Below, piece after piece: positions 13,236 through 25,393 of a stretch of 64,000 nt of DNA. The stretch is from Begonia masoniana (Eukaryota; Streptophyta; Magnoliopsida; Cucurbitales; Begoniaceae), in assembly GCA_022432975.1 (NCBI GenBank), contig CM039502.1, positions 6,996,375 through 7,060,374 on the forward strand. Direction: 5' to 3'. A program made the translations under genes and the position numbers. How positions within the stretch are numbered: the stretch's first letter is position 1; every line of letters begins with the position of its first letter. The notes below the pieces were generated by a model. It worked only from the letters and a program-made list of their open reading frames with translations, was not told where the DNA came from and made no database searches.

Positions 13236-15997
13236 GCCTTCCTTCTCCTTCTCCTTTTCCTTCTTCTCAAAGCTGTGATGCATTTTTTGTGTACTCTCCT
13301 TTATTTTTATTGTTTAATTAAATTCATTTGATGTATTTTCTCAACTTCTAAAGCTTTCGCATTGGCTTACTTTGCTTTGACGTTCTCTAAATTTGAGTCG
13401 AGACTTTCTTATTACAATGTTTTTTCGGATTGTGTTGAAGAACAACCATCCCACTTTAGTTTAAATAAACCCTCAAGTGTTGAGGTATTATTAACGTATA
13501 CTTTTAATTTCATCAATTGACACTTTCGATTTGAGGCGTTATCAACGGACATTTTCAATGCTAGTGTCCGTCAAGACTCTGTCAAGAAACGGTCCATTCT
13601 CACTTCTCCCTTTCTACTTTCATCCACTCTCTCTCCTCTCTTTTGCCTCCCCCTGCTGCAACTCCGCCGATTGGTTGGTCCGTCGGTTCTCCAAAGTCCT
13701 TTATCGCTGTCTTGCTTCTTTTATCGAAAGTTTTTTCCGTCCAAACCACAGTCTAATTCTTTCTCGGCATTACAGTGGCAGATTTAAAATTTCGCAATAT
13801 TTGATTATATCTTGTTAATTTTGGTTGTATACTTAATTTGTAATTTGATTTTAACAACTAGGTAATTTGATATTATCTTATTGTAATTAGGCTAGTCTTT
13901 TTTATTATGTTTGGTTTCTGTATTTAATTAAGTTAAATGATGAATCTATTCTTCCATTTCCAAAGCTTCCCTATTCATTATCTTCCTATTTGTAGTAACA
14001 ACCAAACCACAATTCTGAACAATCAAGAGCCTACCAAACCTCTTATCATTCCTTTAGACACATAATCCATCAAATTAACTTCTATAAATTCTCTCCCTAT
14101 GAAAATTTCGCAATATTTTTGGTGCTCTTGTTGGCTCTCTTTAGTCTCCCTTCATCTCTTTCATACGACACGCTCTATGACATCTTGTGATGTTTTCACA
14201 GCCCATCCTGAAACTCTGATCCCTGGTGCAGTTTGTGGATGCTCGAAGTGAGAAGAAAGCGATCATATGTTTGATCTTTACAATCTAGATTGAATGCAAC
14301 ACTCAATCAAGCTCACCCGGTGTCTGAAAATAGGAAGACACACTCGCATACAAATCCAAGCATAAAAGACTTGTAAAATTAAATACGTAAGAAATTAAAA
14401 TTAACATCTATCCATACATTCACATTGCCTAAATAAAACATGAAACTAACAACCACAAATAATACAATACGAATCTTATTATATACAAGGCTCTACCTCG
14501 AATAAAATACGTACTTTGGATCATACTAATATAAAATATACAAAGACTAGAAGAAAATAATCCGAGCCTATGTTGTGTTAAACTCATCATCCCAAAACAT
14601 CTTGCATTTACCTTTACTTTCCGAGTTGTGGACTCTGTCATTGAAAAATATTAAGAGACTGCATAATGAGATTTCATAAAAAATAAATCCTTACTCTAAC
14701 TATTTACAAGCATATATATTTATGTTTAAGTTTTGATTATCAAGTTTTGTTTTAGTATTTTGTCTTATTTCAATATAAGATTTATTATTTATCTTATATA
14801 ATTTATTTCTTACACATGTCATTTGTTTATTGGTTAGCTCTCGTATAAATTTGTACCCTTACAGACATTTCAACCAATATCTAGCTCACATGTACAAGTT
14901 ATTGATTAGATAGATATTCTAACCACTCCCCAACACCTAAGGTATTCTACCTAATCACATACAACTCTCTAAATAATTAGTGCTCACAACCTTAATTCTC
15001 ATGATAAATCATTCACTTACTCATGTTCACACATTTCTATGATCCATATGTCAATGATATCATACACTTCTCCTCTGTGTTAGAAGTGTATAACGTATGT
15101 AATGAATGCATAGACATAAGATATTATGAACCAGAAACTATAATAGTATTTTCTAATGTTAAAACAAATCCTCTACATGGCATTATTGTCTTGGTCATTC
15201 TTCTTCGTCCACTCTCCAAAATTTTATATGCGATCGCTCCTAAGGTTTATTGTCTACTTCGTCTTTAAGTTTAATTGTAATTCGTGCTAGTGCAAGTAAA
15301 AGTCATAAAAATAATGTCTCATTATGACCCACATGACTCAATAATTTAACTAGTTGACTTAATTAGGTTTGATGATATAACATGCATATGTATTTAACAT
15401 AGATAATATAGCATTATGATTCTCTAGGATAGTTAAAAAAAAAATAGTCTCTCAACAGTTTGTTTCCACTATAATTGAGTTTTCTTCTCATCAAGGAATA
15501 ACGCTATCGCGAGTCATGAGAGAGAAATCAAAATTCTATTGTTAGTCACTACGTGCAGGAATTTCTTATTTGCAACGACAATAAAAGATAAGGGATCAAA
15601 GTACATTTTTAAAATTTAATTACGGCGAATGGTAATGTATATTGTTTTATGATCTCGGTAATTAATCATTTATGCATAATCACTATTAGTTTTTGATTTG
15701 CATAATAGATTATAGTTTTTTGAAATAAACTATAATAAGCATGTCAAAAACAGGTTACCAACTATCCAAAGTTAAAAAAAAAAAAAAAGAAGCACTTTTA
15801 ATACGAGGAAATACAATCTTTTAAAAGAGAAAATGAGGAAATATAGAGATGGACACTCATTAGAAATGTTGGAGATAGACAACGTAAAACACTAATGCTC
15901 ATTTCTTTTAGTACACACCCATTGAAATGCAGTTTTATTACTAAAAATAAACATATTATGAGGATTATTTTCTTCCCAGGGATTGCACGTTCATGTT
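13236..15997. other. Intergenic region, no gene recognised
   Basis: The first few hundred bases are probably the 3'-UTR of the transporter (TTTGTGTACTC... then AT-rich). The rest is low-complexity AT-rich DNA. Frames near 13531, 14429 and 15023 lack family motifs and look random. No tRNA or terminal repeat pair was found. Confidence 0.4.
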
Positions 15998-16478
15998 TCA
16001 GTGGAGCTTTAGGCTCCTCAGCCTGCATGCAAAAGTAACACAACCTTTAGCTGCCAATTAAAATCATACTATACAAAGATTGGTATAGTCTTCATCGTCG
16101 GTAAAGGGACGATGTGTCGTCATTGTAGGAATACTTGCTCTAGAAATATAGGTAAAGGATGACTTCAATGGCTGGAGTAATGATTGTAAAGAAAGAATAG
16201 TAAACAGGACTGATATACCTTTGTTCTCCTTCCATAAAGTTGAACCCTCGTGAAAAATCGCCATTTTTTCTGTAATTAGGTAAAGGAACTTCACCAGTCT
16301 CAATCTTATGAACATCTTCAACAAGCATCTCGTAGTGTCTCTTCACTTCATCCACAGTTTTCCCTCCAACGGCCCTCGCCAGATTATGCCAACGATCAGG
16401 GGTGTCCTTATCATACATCACCAAAGCATTCTCGAACAGTTTGTTCTGCTTCGAGGTCCAGGCCGATCCGGAGCCCAT
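15998..16478 (-). CDS. RADIALIS-like single-SANT/MYB protein
   Basis: A 94-residue protein from two exons: 16478-16219 (86 codons plus two bases) and 16022-15998, joined CAAAG|G across a GT-AG intron (donor GTATATC, acceptor GCATGCAG). Residues about 5-60 are the single SANT/MYB repeat ([13 protein letters not shown] ... [17 protein letters not shown] ... [12 protein letters not shown]), followed by [11 protein letters not shown]. The tiny second exon gives the family-typical basic end [16 protein letters not shown]-like proteins lack the second DIVARICATA MYB domain and compete for DRIF-type partners, so they act as small antagonists in floral and light-related development. Reading through the intron would give a longer but non-homologous tail. 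Orthology to Arabidopsis RL5/RL6 is suggested by both sequence and neighbours. Confidence 0.9.
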
Positions 16479-16540
16479 TTTCTACGCCCAAAAATGGATG
16501 GAGGAACTGTTTTTGTGCAGAGAGTTGGATTTTGGGTCTC

Positions 16541-16548
16541 TATTTATA
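16541..16548 (-). promoter_or_regulatory. Probable TATA box of the RADIALIS-like gene
   Basis: TATAAATA on the minus strand, 63 bp upstream of the ATG at 16478 and in a CT-bordered context. It fits a canonical plant core promoter. Confidence 0.6.
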
Positions 16549-17531
16549 GATTCCGAAGGGAGAAGTGTAGAGGGCGAGTGGGTTTTGCTCTCAGTTGTGT
16601 GGCTATCTGTGGAGCAAGAGGAAAGAAATGTGAAAAGGGGTTGTTATGTTAGTGTTTTTAAGAGATTTTATGAGAGACTTTTGTAAGAAGGTGTACCAAA
16701 AAGAAGACTAATGATTTTCAGATGTTTTCGTAGAAATGGAATCCTTATCATTCCACGTCTAATGATCAGAATTTCTATCTCTTCGCCTGCCTTTTTTCAC
16801 TCTCATTTTCAACACCTTTATGTCAACTTACACTTTCTTATCGCTGTAGCTCTCACTGTGCAACTTGCCTTCTATTGGGCGACATAAATGAGGAAGATAC
16901 CTGAGATCGTGATCATCCAAATAATTGATCAATCATGGGGAATCCATGCATCTTGTCAGTCTCGAATATATTGATAGAGATTCATTCATTCATTCAGTGG
17001 GCTAGTGTTGTTCTAGTTTGTACTAGTATTTATGAACTCAGTTGTTGCCTGAACCTGAAGATGAAGATGAAGATGCAGGGGTGGGGTCGTCTCGGCTGTA
17101 AAGGGGTTGTTTCTCAAGATTGAAGATACCATTTTCCTTTTTCTCTCTCTAAAACTGGTCCCTCCTCACAAATTGGAGATATCCAAAGTCAACACCAAAT
17201 ATTCTTCTTCTTCCCTCCTCCCACTGTTTTTACATGCGTTGTATTAGTGAGAGGCAGCAAGCGTATACCATTACCACCCACCATTACAACGCTCACCATT
17301 TACATCCAATTTGTATTCACTTGGACAATATACATCTCCTTATTCCATTCTAACACCAATCAGATGTGTAACCAATTATCACAAATTTACAAGTCTATTC
17401 TTATTTCTTTCCTATTGACCACTCTCTAATCTTCTTCTACCACCTAATTACAGTTGAACATCAATTTGACTGAACACACCTATGGTTCTTGTGCTCTTAA
17501 CCCAAATCAACCCTCTTTCAGTTGCAGCCCT
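16549..17531. other. Promoter of the RADIALIS-like gene and 3' flank of the nucleotidase gene
   Basis: No coding sequence is recognised. The right part up to 17531 follows the original stop site of the nucleotidase reading frame and probably holds its 3'-UTR; the left part is upstream DNA of the RADIALIS-like gene. Confidence 0.4.
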
Positions 17532-17608
17532 TCACAATGGAATTATACCGTATTCGTGGGGCATGAAATCTTCGCTGGGTCTGTAGTATTTATCTGGAGA
17601 GTATAGGC

Positions 17609-20600
17609 TTAAGTTGGTACTTGGCCAGTGTACAGGCAGGCAAATCTCTCTACCTGCATTAAAATTTCATGATAAATTTTTGTTCAGCGATAAAAAAAAA
17701 AATTTTTTAACATAAACATATTCAGTCACAGGTCAGATTTTCTCCATGTTTAACTAATCTACTTATTAATCATTTTGTCAAGCTAGATTAGAAGTTTACC
17801 TGATGAGCAAACCTAGAATTCTGATAACCTGTCTTCATGAGCTGTCCCCAAACCTTGTGAAACTGTGATCATGATGCGAGAGATAAATGCAAAGTGAGAA
17901 CCCCCAAAACGAACAATGGCTTATTTTGGTTTGTTCTGTTCCTTGCCTATTATTGGCTCAATCTCGTTCATTGCACTCAAATTTAATGATTTAGATGACT
18001 CAATTTAAATGATTAAATTCCAAATTCATGTAGTGCAAAATGAGACTAAAAGACACACAGACGATCCTTGTTCTCTAGAAACATACAATTGGTACATGAA
18101 TAAATCCGAATAGGTGCTTAAGAGAATTGTTACCTTTTGGTGGCAGTTACGTTGAGCTTGTTGATGACAGAATCGCACTTGTTTCCTTTGAGACTGTAAA
18201 TGAAACTATTGAGTGATAAAAGACTTTAATCATACGTAAATATCCAAGTTTAATCTCCCTAAAATGTGTACTACAGGTACTTGAGCTAACCTCCAAATAT
18301 TCTAGTTCGTTAGATAAACTCCGTTTCCTTTCGTCACTGACATCATCAAACCTGAATAAAAATGAACTTCACTTTATCTATATAACTCATGAAAAAATAT
18401 TCATCCAGAAGCGAAATGTTTCGATGTGTACTTGAGAGACCACTTTAAATGATCTATTCTGTCTTCAGTTATATCTCGATCAGTTCGCAACGTTTGAAGT
18501 TGCTGCAAGATTACAAATAGATAGTGTTATGATATTAACAATCCATCCACAAATGAACTTTATCAAGACATTTCTTGTAATGCTTTGCAAATCATATGAA
18601 CCTGAACTAGTTTTTTGGTAAATCAATCAGACATAAATAGAAAAATTAAAATGGTATAGTTCCAAAATGATAACATTCAACTCGTTAATTTTCAAAGAAC
18701 ATATATGAATGTAATATAGGGAATGAAACCTTGCGGGTATCCCTCAGTTCCCAGAGAAGTTTAACCTCTGTCTCAAGCTCTGGAACAACAAGCATTGTCC
18801 TCCATCCTGCTCGAATGATATTGTGCAAAACAATCATTCAAAACACATGAATCATAAATATTCAGGTCAATTGAGAAATAACATATAAAGAAAAAAGCAG
18901 GCATTCCAGATTTGTTTTATGAAGACTACCATTTAGGAATAGATCACGTAATTCACAACGTAGAAATTCACATTGTGCGACACTATCATAGAAAAAAAAA
19001 CATCAATCATCAAAATTCAGACCAATTGAGAAACAACACAAAGAATAACAAAGCAGGCATTCCAGATTTGTTTCATGAATAGATCATGCAAATAATAGTG
19101 TAGAAACTCAATAAAATATGAAAATAATTTAAAAATATTGTACCAAGAAGCTTTTTGCTCCGCAATATATCTCCATAGATGTGATCCCCAACGTAAAGAA
19201 CCTATTTAAAGACCAAGATAACTTTGGATTAAGAAACAAAGATTCACACATCCAAATTCATCAAGAAAAAAATTACAAGCTGACAAGCATAGTCCAACAT
19301 AAAGAAATCAAAACTGAATCATACAAGATTAACAAAAGTTCACCTGTGAACTTGATTCAATAGAAAGTAGTTTATGCAAATGTCTGACATTGCCACCCTG
19401 ATATATTAGTTTGAAGTACGTTAAATATCCACTGGATTCAAATAAAGAAATATAAAACAACACAACATCTGGATTCAAATAAAGAAATATAAAACAACAC
19501 AACATTTTGATCAATGTATGCAATGTGCCTAAGAAGAAGGAATTTTATTTCTCACAAATAGCTTTTTTGAAGTACCTGGAACACCCTACAACTCTTATTC
19601 AGGCCCTTCAGCGACAAAGATGGCAAAGTATTTCCTACCTTTTTCACAATTATAAAGGGAAATATGATTTAATTCAAAAAATTGAAAGGATACTATAAAA
19701 TGGTACATCATGCTATGCAAACTCCAGCATGCCTACCTGTGGGACAGGAGAGCCATTATCGGTATTAACTAACATCCCTGACTCAGGTTCAACCTCAAAT
19801 AGATTGGCACGATTTTCCTCATGGAAAAAGCTTGGTTTGGCACTAAAACAATGATTGATAATTTATATTAAGCCAAGGAATTAGGAATCAACAATGTCAT
19901 AAATGTAACAAAAAGATCCTAATGCCCATAGTTAATGCCACTAGCGACTAGGGGTATGGTTAAATCTAATAGTAAAAGGGTTCACACGATCCATACTACT
20001 GCTTAATCAAGCTTTGTACAAAAAACAACTATGCCAGCATAACTCTAAATTTTCCAATTGCAATATCCCTGGAAACTTTTGCTTCTGATCATTGAAATGA
20101 AAGCATTGTCATGAATGCACATGTATCGTGTTCACACATCACAGAAAATACGCTAAGCAAACATAAAGAGTTTTCACATAAAACATTATTCTTAATTAAT
20201 TCTCTAGTAGGAAAATATGCTGTTACACTTTAAATTATCAAAGCAGCGTGATATGTGGTTATTAAACTCATGTTTTTTTTTCAAAAGAATCAACAGAATC
20301 TATCTCAGTGATTCAATATAAGCATAGTAGCAATAAAAACTGACCAGTAAAATAAAAGCAATTACTTTGAACCTAAAAATTTAATAAAGAAGAAACAAGA
20401 GACCTGCCAGTAATAACAACATCGAAATGCTGAAGCCAATCGAAGTTACATTTCTCATGACCATCAAGTGTCCGAGAGCCACAGAGAAAATTCATCACGA
20501 TATTTGTATAGTCCCACAAACTGCAAGAGAAAGTAAACTTCCTATAACCCTATTTAATATACCAACACAATCACCACTAATCTACAACATTTTACCTATT

Positions 20601-23171
20601 CGTCACCAAAAAAGTTGAACGACCAGAATCCCTGATCATCTTCAACATGGGTACTATTGCTGTATCTTCATTAATATACCTAAAAGAGACCGAAAGGATG
20701 TAAAGACAACACTCCAAACAAAAATCTGCTGAAAAACCAATTTTGTATGTAATAAGGAATTGGAAAACCAATTTGACAGGTTACTTATCAATAGGGAAAA
20801 AGAACAAAAAAATTCTTGTCTCTACTGGTCCAAATTATTCAGTCAAATTAGTGTCACTCAGTTAGAAACATTGACTCAATTGTTAATGAAATTATAACTC
20901 ATCATCCTCACCTTTTAGGATCCTTGGCAACCATGATCTTCAATGTCCCATCTCGATGACATAGATCAACAGCAGCTCGAACATCTTTATACATACGAGA
21001 GTAACTGAATAAACAGTAAAGTAGATAAATAAAAGCACAAATGCACATCCTAGTCACAATCAAAATTGTGAAACCTTTTTTGGGGAGGGGAGGGGGAGAA
21101 GAGAACGAAGAAAAATATATTAAGTACTTCAGCCATAAGAAGAAGCCAGTTTCTGGAACAATCACTATATTTACCATTCAAAATAGGAGGCCAAACTAGG
21201 AAAGAAGTTAAAATATTGTCTTTTTCTCAAAAGCTCTATGTTAACCAAAATGCACACAGAATTCTGCCCCCGTATGCAAATTACTCATCATATGTTATTA
21301 CAATCAAATTAGTGAAAGGTAAGTGCAAGAAATTGGAAAACTAATCTTACTCGGCACCAAGAATTTTATCTGGATTGTTGTCCTTAAAATCAACCAATTG
21401 TGCAAACAAGTAGGTTTCAGCTAGTGAAAAGAGAGTATCAATGAGAGCATAATCAGGCTCGTCAAAAGAATCTCGTACAAGGGTATTCCCATAGGTCCCA
21501 ACTTTTTCTTCCTTGGACAACTCTTTGAATCCATGATAAGCCACTTTCACATATTTGTGTCGATCCATCTGATGAATCCACATATTTTTACTCACCCATA
21601 AGCAGACTGCAGTCCATCTCAATCAAGTATCTAACAATAATTTCAATAAAATAAGAACTTAAGAAGAATGAGCAAGAAGGTTAACCTTTAAGATGTTGCC
21701 TCGCTTTTTATCAAGAACCAAGCCTCTAACCATGTATTTCCAGTCAAATTTCCAATCCAGCAGCTGCAAAATATCTATGTGCTTAACCTAACGACTAAAT
21801 ACATCCCAAAATTTTGCATGTAAAATATTTCAGTTGAATCACGAGTCCCATCACAATGGAGAACAAAAAAAATAGAGCAAAAAAAGATAGGCTTACTATT
21901 TATACAAAAAGGACAGACCTCTTGGGGATATCCCAAATCATATACTAATTTTCTTATTGTTCCTTCATAGGCAAGCGATTCAAAAGTTTCAGGCTTGTAT
22001 TGTGCCAACGTGTAATCCATGTCAAAGCCTATCGAAACAATGTTTTTCATATTCAAGGATCTGTTGCAAAAGATCTGCTTCCCTAAATCAATCTTGCATC
22101 CTCCTTCTGACAATGACCATAAACATGGCCCCTGCCTGTCATCGCTGCATGCAGTATGTAGATGCAACAACTCATCCCTCCCAACTGCCCAACTGCTATC
22201 ACCCATTGGATTAAAAGCGTGCAATTTATTAAGTCCTGGTAGTTGTTAGGCAAGGAAAGAGTGGAAATCAGCTTCCTAATAAAAATGCAATCACATGATA
22301 CATATGAGTAGTGTGATCATTGATTCAATCCAAATACATATTGTCAAAATATTTATGTGAATAACATAACAATATGCCTATGAGTAAGAACAGAGAACTG
22401 GTTGATGAGTCTATTATATATTATCATCCCAATTGCAAAAGTGATGCAGAAATTAAAGTAAATGGAGGATACAAACATCTATCCATTCTCACTTGCCTAA
22501 TTTTCACCACGTGGCGAGCAAGTTCCCCATATAAAAAGAAGAATTCTCTTCCATAATGAAAAGAAAAATATTAAGAACAACAACTATAATGATAATTTTC
22601 TCTGTGGTATCAATTTGCAAAAAGACCTTGCTACTCTCTAAGTTACAAAAAAGTAGTGCATAAGCTGAGAGAAACATCAGCAAAACTCAACTTAGCAATC
22701 ATGTCACCCAGAGTTTCCAGTCAGTGAATCCAATCATATCCTAACGTCAACAATTTAAAAATCCTCTCAATGAGATCCCTTAGCAATTTCATAAACCACC
22801 TCCAAAAACCGTCTCCTCAAAAAAAAATATTTTCAAACGAGTTGCAGGACGTAACTCAAGTGCAAATAGCAACTGAACATTGGCAATCTCTGACCTAGAA
22901 AATTGACATGAAGAAAATAGAGAAAACTAGAGTAAAGTGATATTGATCAAACTCCACAGGCTTCGAGCGAGCTAATAAATGCACCGAGAAGCCACTTCGA
23001 CATGACTCCCCGGTAATGCGCACAAAATCACAAACCTAATGCGTGCACTCCCCTTGATTTGCAGAAAGAGCGAGTGAACTTTCGGTGGAAAATCCGAGAC
23101 GAGAACGGCGGGGAGAACTCAGGCGAGAGGAGGGATAGACAGAAGGAAACCGGCTTCTTGAAGAATCGCAT
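17609..23171 (-). CDS. HAD-superfamily 5'-nucleotidase (cytosolic IMP/GMP type), C-terminus frameshifted
   Basis: Seventeen exons on the minus strand: 23171-23036, 22235-21919, 21763-21686, 21568-21351, 21004-20912, 20679-20596, 20520-20404, 19842-19737, 19638-19576, 19397-19344, 19201-19144, 18806-18730, 18502-18432, 18351-18291, 18193-18134, 17862-17800 and from 17653. Phases agree at every junction. The HAD motif GFDMDYTLAQYKPETFE in exon 2 holds the nucleophile/acid pair DxD; FLVTNS (exon 6) and VGDHIYGDILRSKK (exon 11) are the later catalytic motifs. The protein should dephosphorylate purine nucleotides. Exon 1 (MRFFKKPVSF ..., Arg/Ser-rich) looks like an organellar transit peptide. In the last exon the frame hits TAA at 17609-17611 after ...CLYTGQVPT, giving 566 residues, whereas the next frame continues with a family-like SPDKYYRPSEDFMPHE to a stop at 17532. 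One base appears to be missing near 17618. Confidence 0.88.
18847..19110. repeat. Diverged tandem duplication in a nucleotidase intron
   Basis: Two related stretches, about 18847-18985 and 18997-19110, share a block AAAGCAGGCATTCCAGATTT and the preceding CAATTGAGAAA(T/C)AACA, with several mismatches and gaps. Both lie in the intron between exons 11 and 12 and do not affect the splice sites. Confidence 0.7.
19432..19505. repeat. Perfect 37-bp tandem duplication in an intron
   Basis: The unit beginning CTGGATTCAAATAAAGAAAT occupies 19432-19468 and again 19469-19505 without mismatch. It lies inside the intron between exons 9 and 10 of the nucleotidase gene, so it changes no codon. Its perfection implies a recent slippage event. 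Confidence 0.9.
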
Positions 23172-23609
23172 GGCGAAGTTAAATAGGCATTTGGGAATTG
23201 GAAGGAGGGAGGGAGAGGTCGGTACAGTTGGTGGTAAGAGAGAGAATTGGATACAGAAAAGAAGGAATAGAACAGATGTGCAAATTAAAGTGGCCGATCA
23301 AACCACAGCAACGGAGTCAGGATGTAATATTCCAGTGGGGAATTGAGTTTCAGCGGAGGATTCAAGGAGTAAAGAGTGCTACGTCGGATATCCCGATTAG
23401 GGATCGGGGAGATGATAAGCTGCGCCGGGAAAGGATGGCGCCAAACCAGAACAAGTGTATTCCTTTCTGGAAATAGTTTGTCCGCCTTTTACCGACTGTC
23501 CTTTCACCAGATTGGCGGCTTATATTTTTCATTTTTAATTAATACCAATGGTATGCCGCCACGTAGGAAGTAGGATAGTCTGAAAAAGAAGTGCAGAGAG
23601 AGCTGCAAC
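23172..23609 (-). promoter_or_regulatory. Promoter region of the nucleotidase gene
   Basis: About 440 bp between the nucleotidase ATG and the hAT-type insertion. It is purine/GC richer than the neighbourhood and codes for nothing recognisable. A TTTGGCGCC motif, which resembles an E2F site, lies on the minus strand near 23433-23442; its use is unproven. Confidence 0.4.
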
Positions 23610-23617
23610 ATTCTTTT

Positions 23618-24522
23618 TAGGGCTGGGCACGGTCCGGTCCGGGCCGATTCTGGCCTGGAACCGGACCGGATCGTTGGTTTTGAGAATTTATTTTCTAAAA
23701 CCGAAATCGTTCTCTAGCAGAACCGAAATCGAAACCGGTTTTACGGTCCGATTCCGGTTCGGTACCGGTTCCCTCCCATGAATAGGAAGAAAAATAAAAA
23801 TTGATTTCCCCTTTCTTGAAATTAGAATCCTTATTTCCGATCTGGGTTTGAGCAGAAGACGCGGAATCGCTGTAAAACCTGAAATCGTAGGAAGGTGGAG
23901 GCCTAGGCTAACCGTAGTATCTCTCCATCTCCATCCGTCCGCTACTGTGCGATCGGCTGTGTCTTCCATAGCCAGTTGGGCAGAAAAGAGAAGAAGAGAA
24001 AGATGGATGATCGCAAGGGTTTCAACTGCGCAGCCTGCGCATCATCTTTGAGAGAGAGAGATGAGGAAAAAGTAGTCATGGAAAGCGATTAAGATGTGGG
24101 TCCAATTTGAAAGAACGTCAATGGTGATTGGTGGCTGGTGAGTAATTGTTTGTTTTTTTCTTCTTATTTATGGAACTTAATTTACATTCTTCTATGTGGC
24201 AAAGAGTTGATCTTTGAAGCTCCGGTCGTCGGTGCGTTCAGCTGCCTGCTGAGGAGTGTGAACTGTGAACTGAGCTGAGACTGCTGAGTTACAGGTTACT
24301 GAGATATGCAGGGCGTCGGGCGAGGGCATGGTTTTATTTTTATTTATTTATTTTTTTTAATTATCCGACCCATGGATCGGATAATCCACCGGGCCGATCC
24401 ATGGGTCGGTTCTCCCTATGGAATCGGAACCGGTTCCATAGAAGGCAGAACCGCCCAAGAACCGGCCCGGACCGCCGGTCCGGTCCGGTTTTGCGGTTCC
24501 GGGCCGGTTCTGCCTACCCCTA
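23618..24522. mobile_element. Non-autonomous hAT-type DNA transposon
   Basis: The left end TAGGGCTGGGCA and the reverse-complemented right end TAGGGGTAGGCA match at 10 of 12 positions. Subterminal regions on both sides are packed with CCGGTTCC/GGTCCGG repeats, a GC-rich contrast to the AT-rich flanks. The element is flanked by ATTCTTTT (23610-23617) and ATTCTTTC (24523-24530), an 8-bp target duplication with one mismatch, as expected for hAT insertion. The 905-bp body codes for no transposase. The insertion sits about 450 bp upstream of the nucleotidase ATG. Confidence 0.82.
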
Positions 24523-24530
24523 ATTCTTTC

Positions 24531-25164
24531 CCTCCAAATTCCCCAATTTCAAAATCGCTTCCCCGCTCCCAACGGCGGCGCCATTCCAATTTTCTCTTCA
24601 GTTCAAGAAATCCTGTTCAGATTGACCTTGCCGCTCTTTCCTTGCTCGCGTTCCATCTGTCTCTTCTTCCTCCGGCTGCGGTTGCATTCCGTGTTGCCAT
24701 TTGTGAGTACTTTACTGATGTTACTTCTCTCGTCTCTCTATCTCTCTCTCTTTTTATGGTTTCCTTGTGGATTGGGGGAGAGAGACCAAAGGGAGAGGAC
24801 GGCTGAGTACTTGCTGCCCCCAATTGAAGCCTCTCGACACAGCCTTAGTACAGCTTATCTATTACTAAGCATGCATTTCTCTTTTCTTATTGCATTAAAT
24901 TTTCTATCCCTTCTAGATTCTACCTAGTCCGGTTTCACGATTCTTTGATTGGAGGAAGTGATTTCAGTTCTCCAACTGAATATTTGGAGGACTTTCAAAA
25001 GTTGCTTATATCTGCTGCTAGCGACTGCTGCACAAGATCTGAATTCATTTGTTCAGTTTCATGCCAGCTAGGGTGTTGAGTTCTCTCTGTTCCAATAATC
25101 TACTCTTCTATATAATGTAAGTTGATAGTATTATTTTGTGTGAAATGCTCCTGTACGGTTCTGA
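24531..25164 (+). other. 5'-UTR-like sequence truncated by the retrotransposon block
   Basis: CT-rich, leader-like DNA (24531-24706) ends in a good donor context, CCATTT|GTGAGTAC at about 24706. It is followed by about 460 bp of T-rich intron-like sequence up to the copia element at 25170. No protein family is recognised. It could be the non-coding first exon of a plus-strand gene whose remainder lies beyond the insertions, but this is inference. Confidence 0.3.
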
Positions 25165-25169
25165 GAGTT

Positions 25170-25386
25170 TGGATTTGTTTTGTGAACGTAAAGTAGAAAA
25201 CGGAGATGAAGAAGGGAGTGAAGGCTATGGCGATTCTGAGAGGAAATATTTTTGCTTATTGTATTCAATGTCGAAAACTAGTTTTACAAACATCTACAGT
25301 AGGAGCTCATTATGAGCATTGAAAAGTGTGCTAATTAAAAGTTGAAAACTAACTAAACTAAAACCCTGTACAGGTACACTCTGACA
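25170..25386 (-). repeat. 3' LTR of the outer copia element
   Basis: 217 bp; pairs with 38503-38719. About 18 substitutions, mostly transitions, separate the two copies. The polypurine tract lies just inside it at 25387-25395. Confidence 0.88.
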
Positions 25387-25393
25387 TCCCTTC

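Noticed and set aside
13440..13830. Possible MITE near 13450-13560 and a 95-residue plus-strand frame
   Set aside because: No terminal inverted repeat or target duplication was found and the frame has no protein-like motifs.
21957..22249. Plus-strand frames opposite nucleotidase exon 2
   Set aside because: They are shadows of the real minus-strand exon with the HAD motif.
24306..24927. Plus-strand frames of 166 and 101 residues
   Set aside because: They cross the right end of the hAT-type element and CT-rich leader DNA; no domain is recognisable.
25160..25174. Target-site duplication for the outer copia element
   Set aside because: The five bases beside the two LTRs (GAGTT and CTTAA) do not match and no shifted pair fits, so no TSD is claimed.
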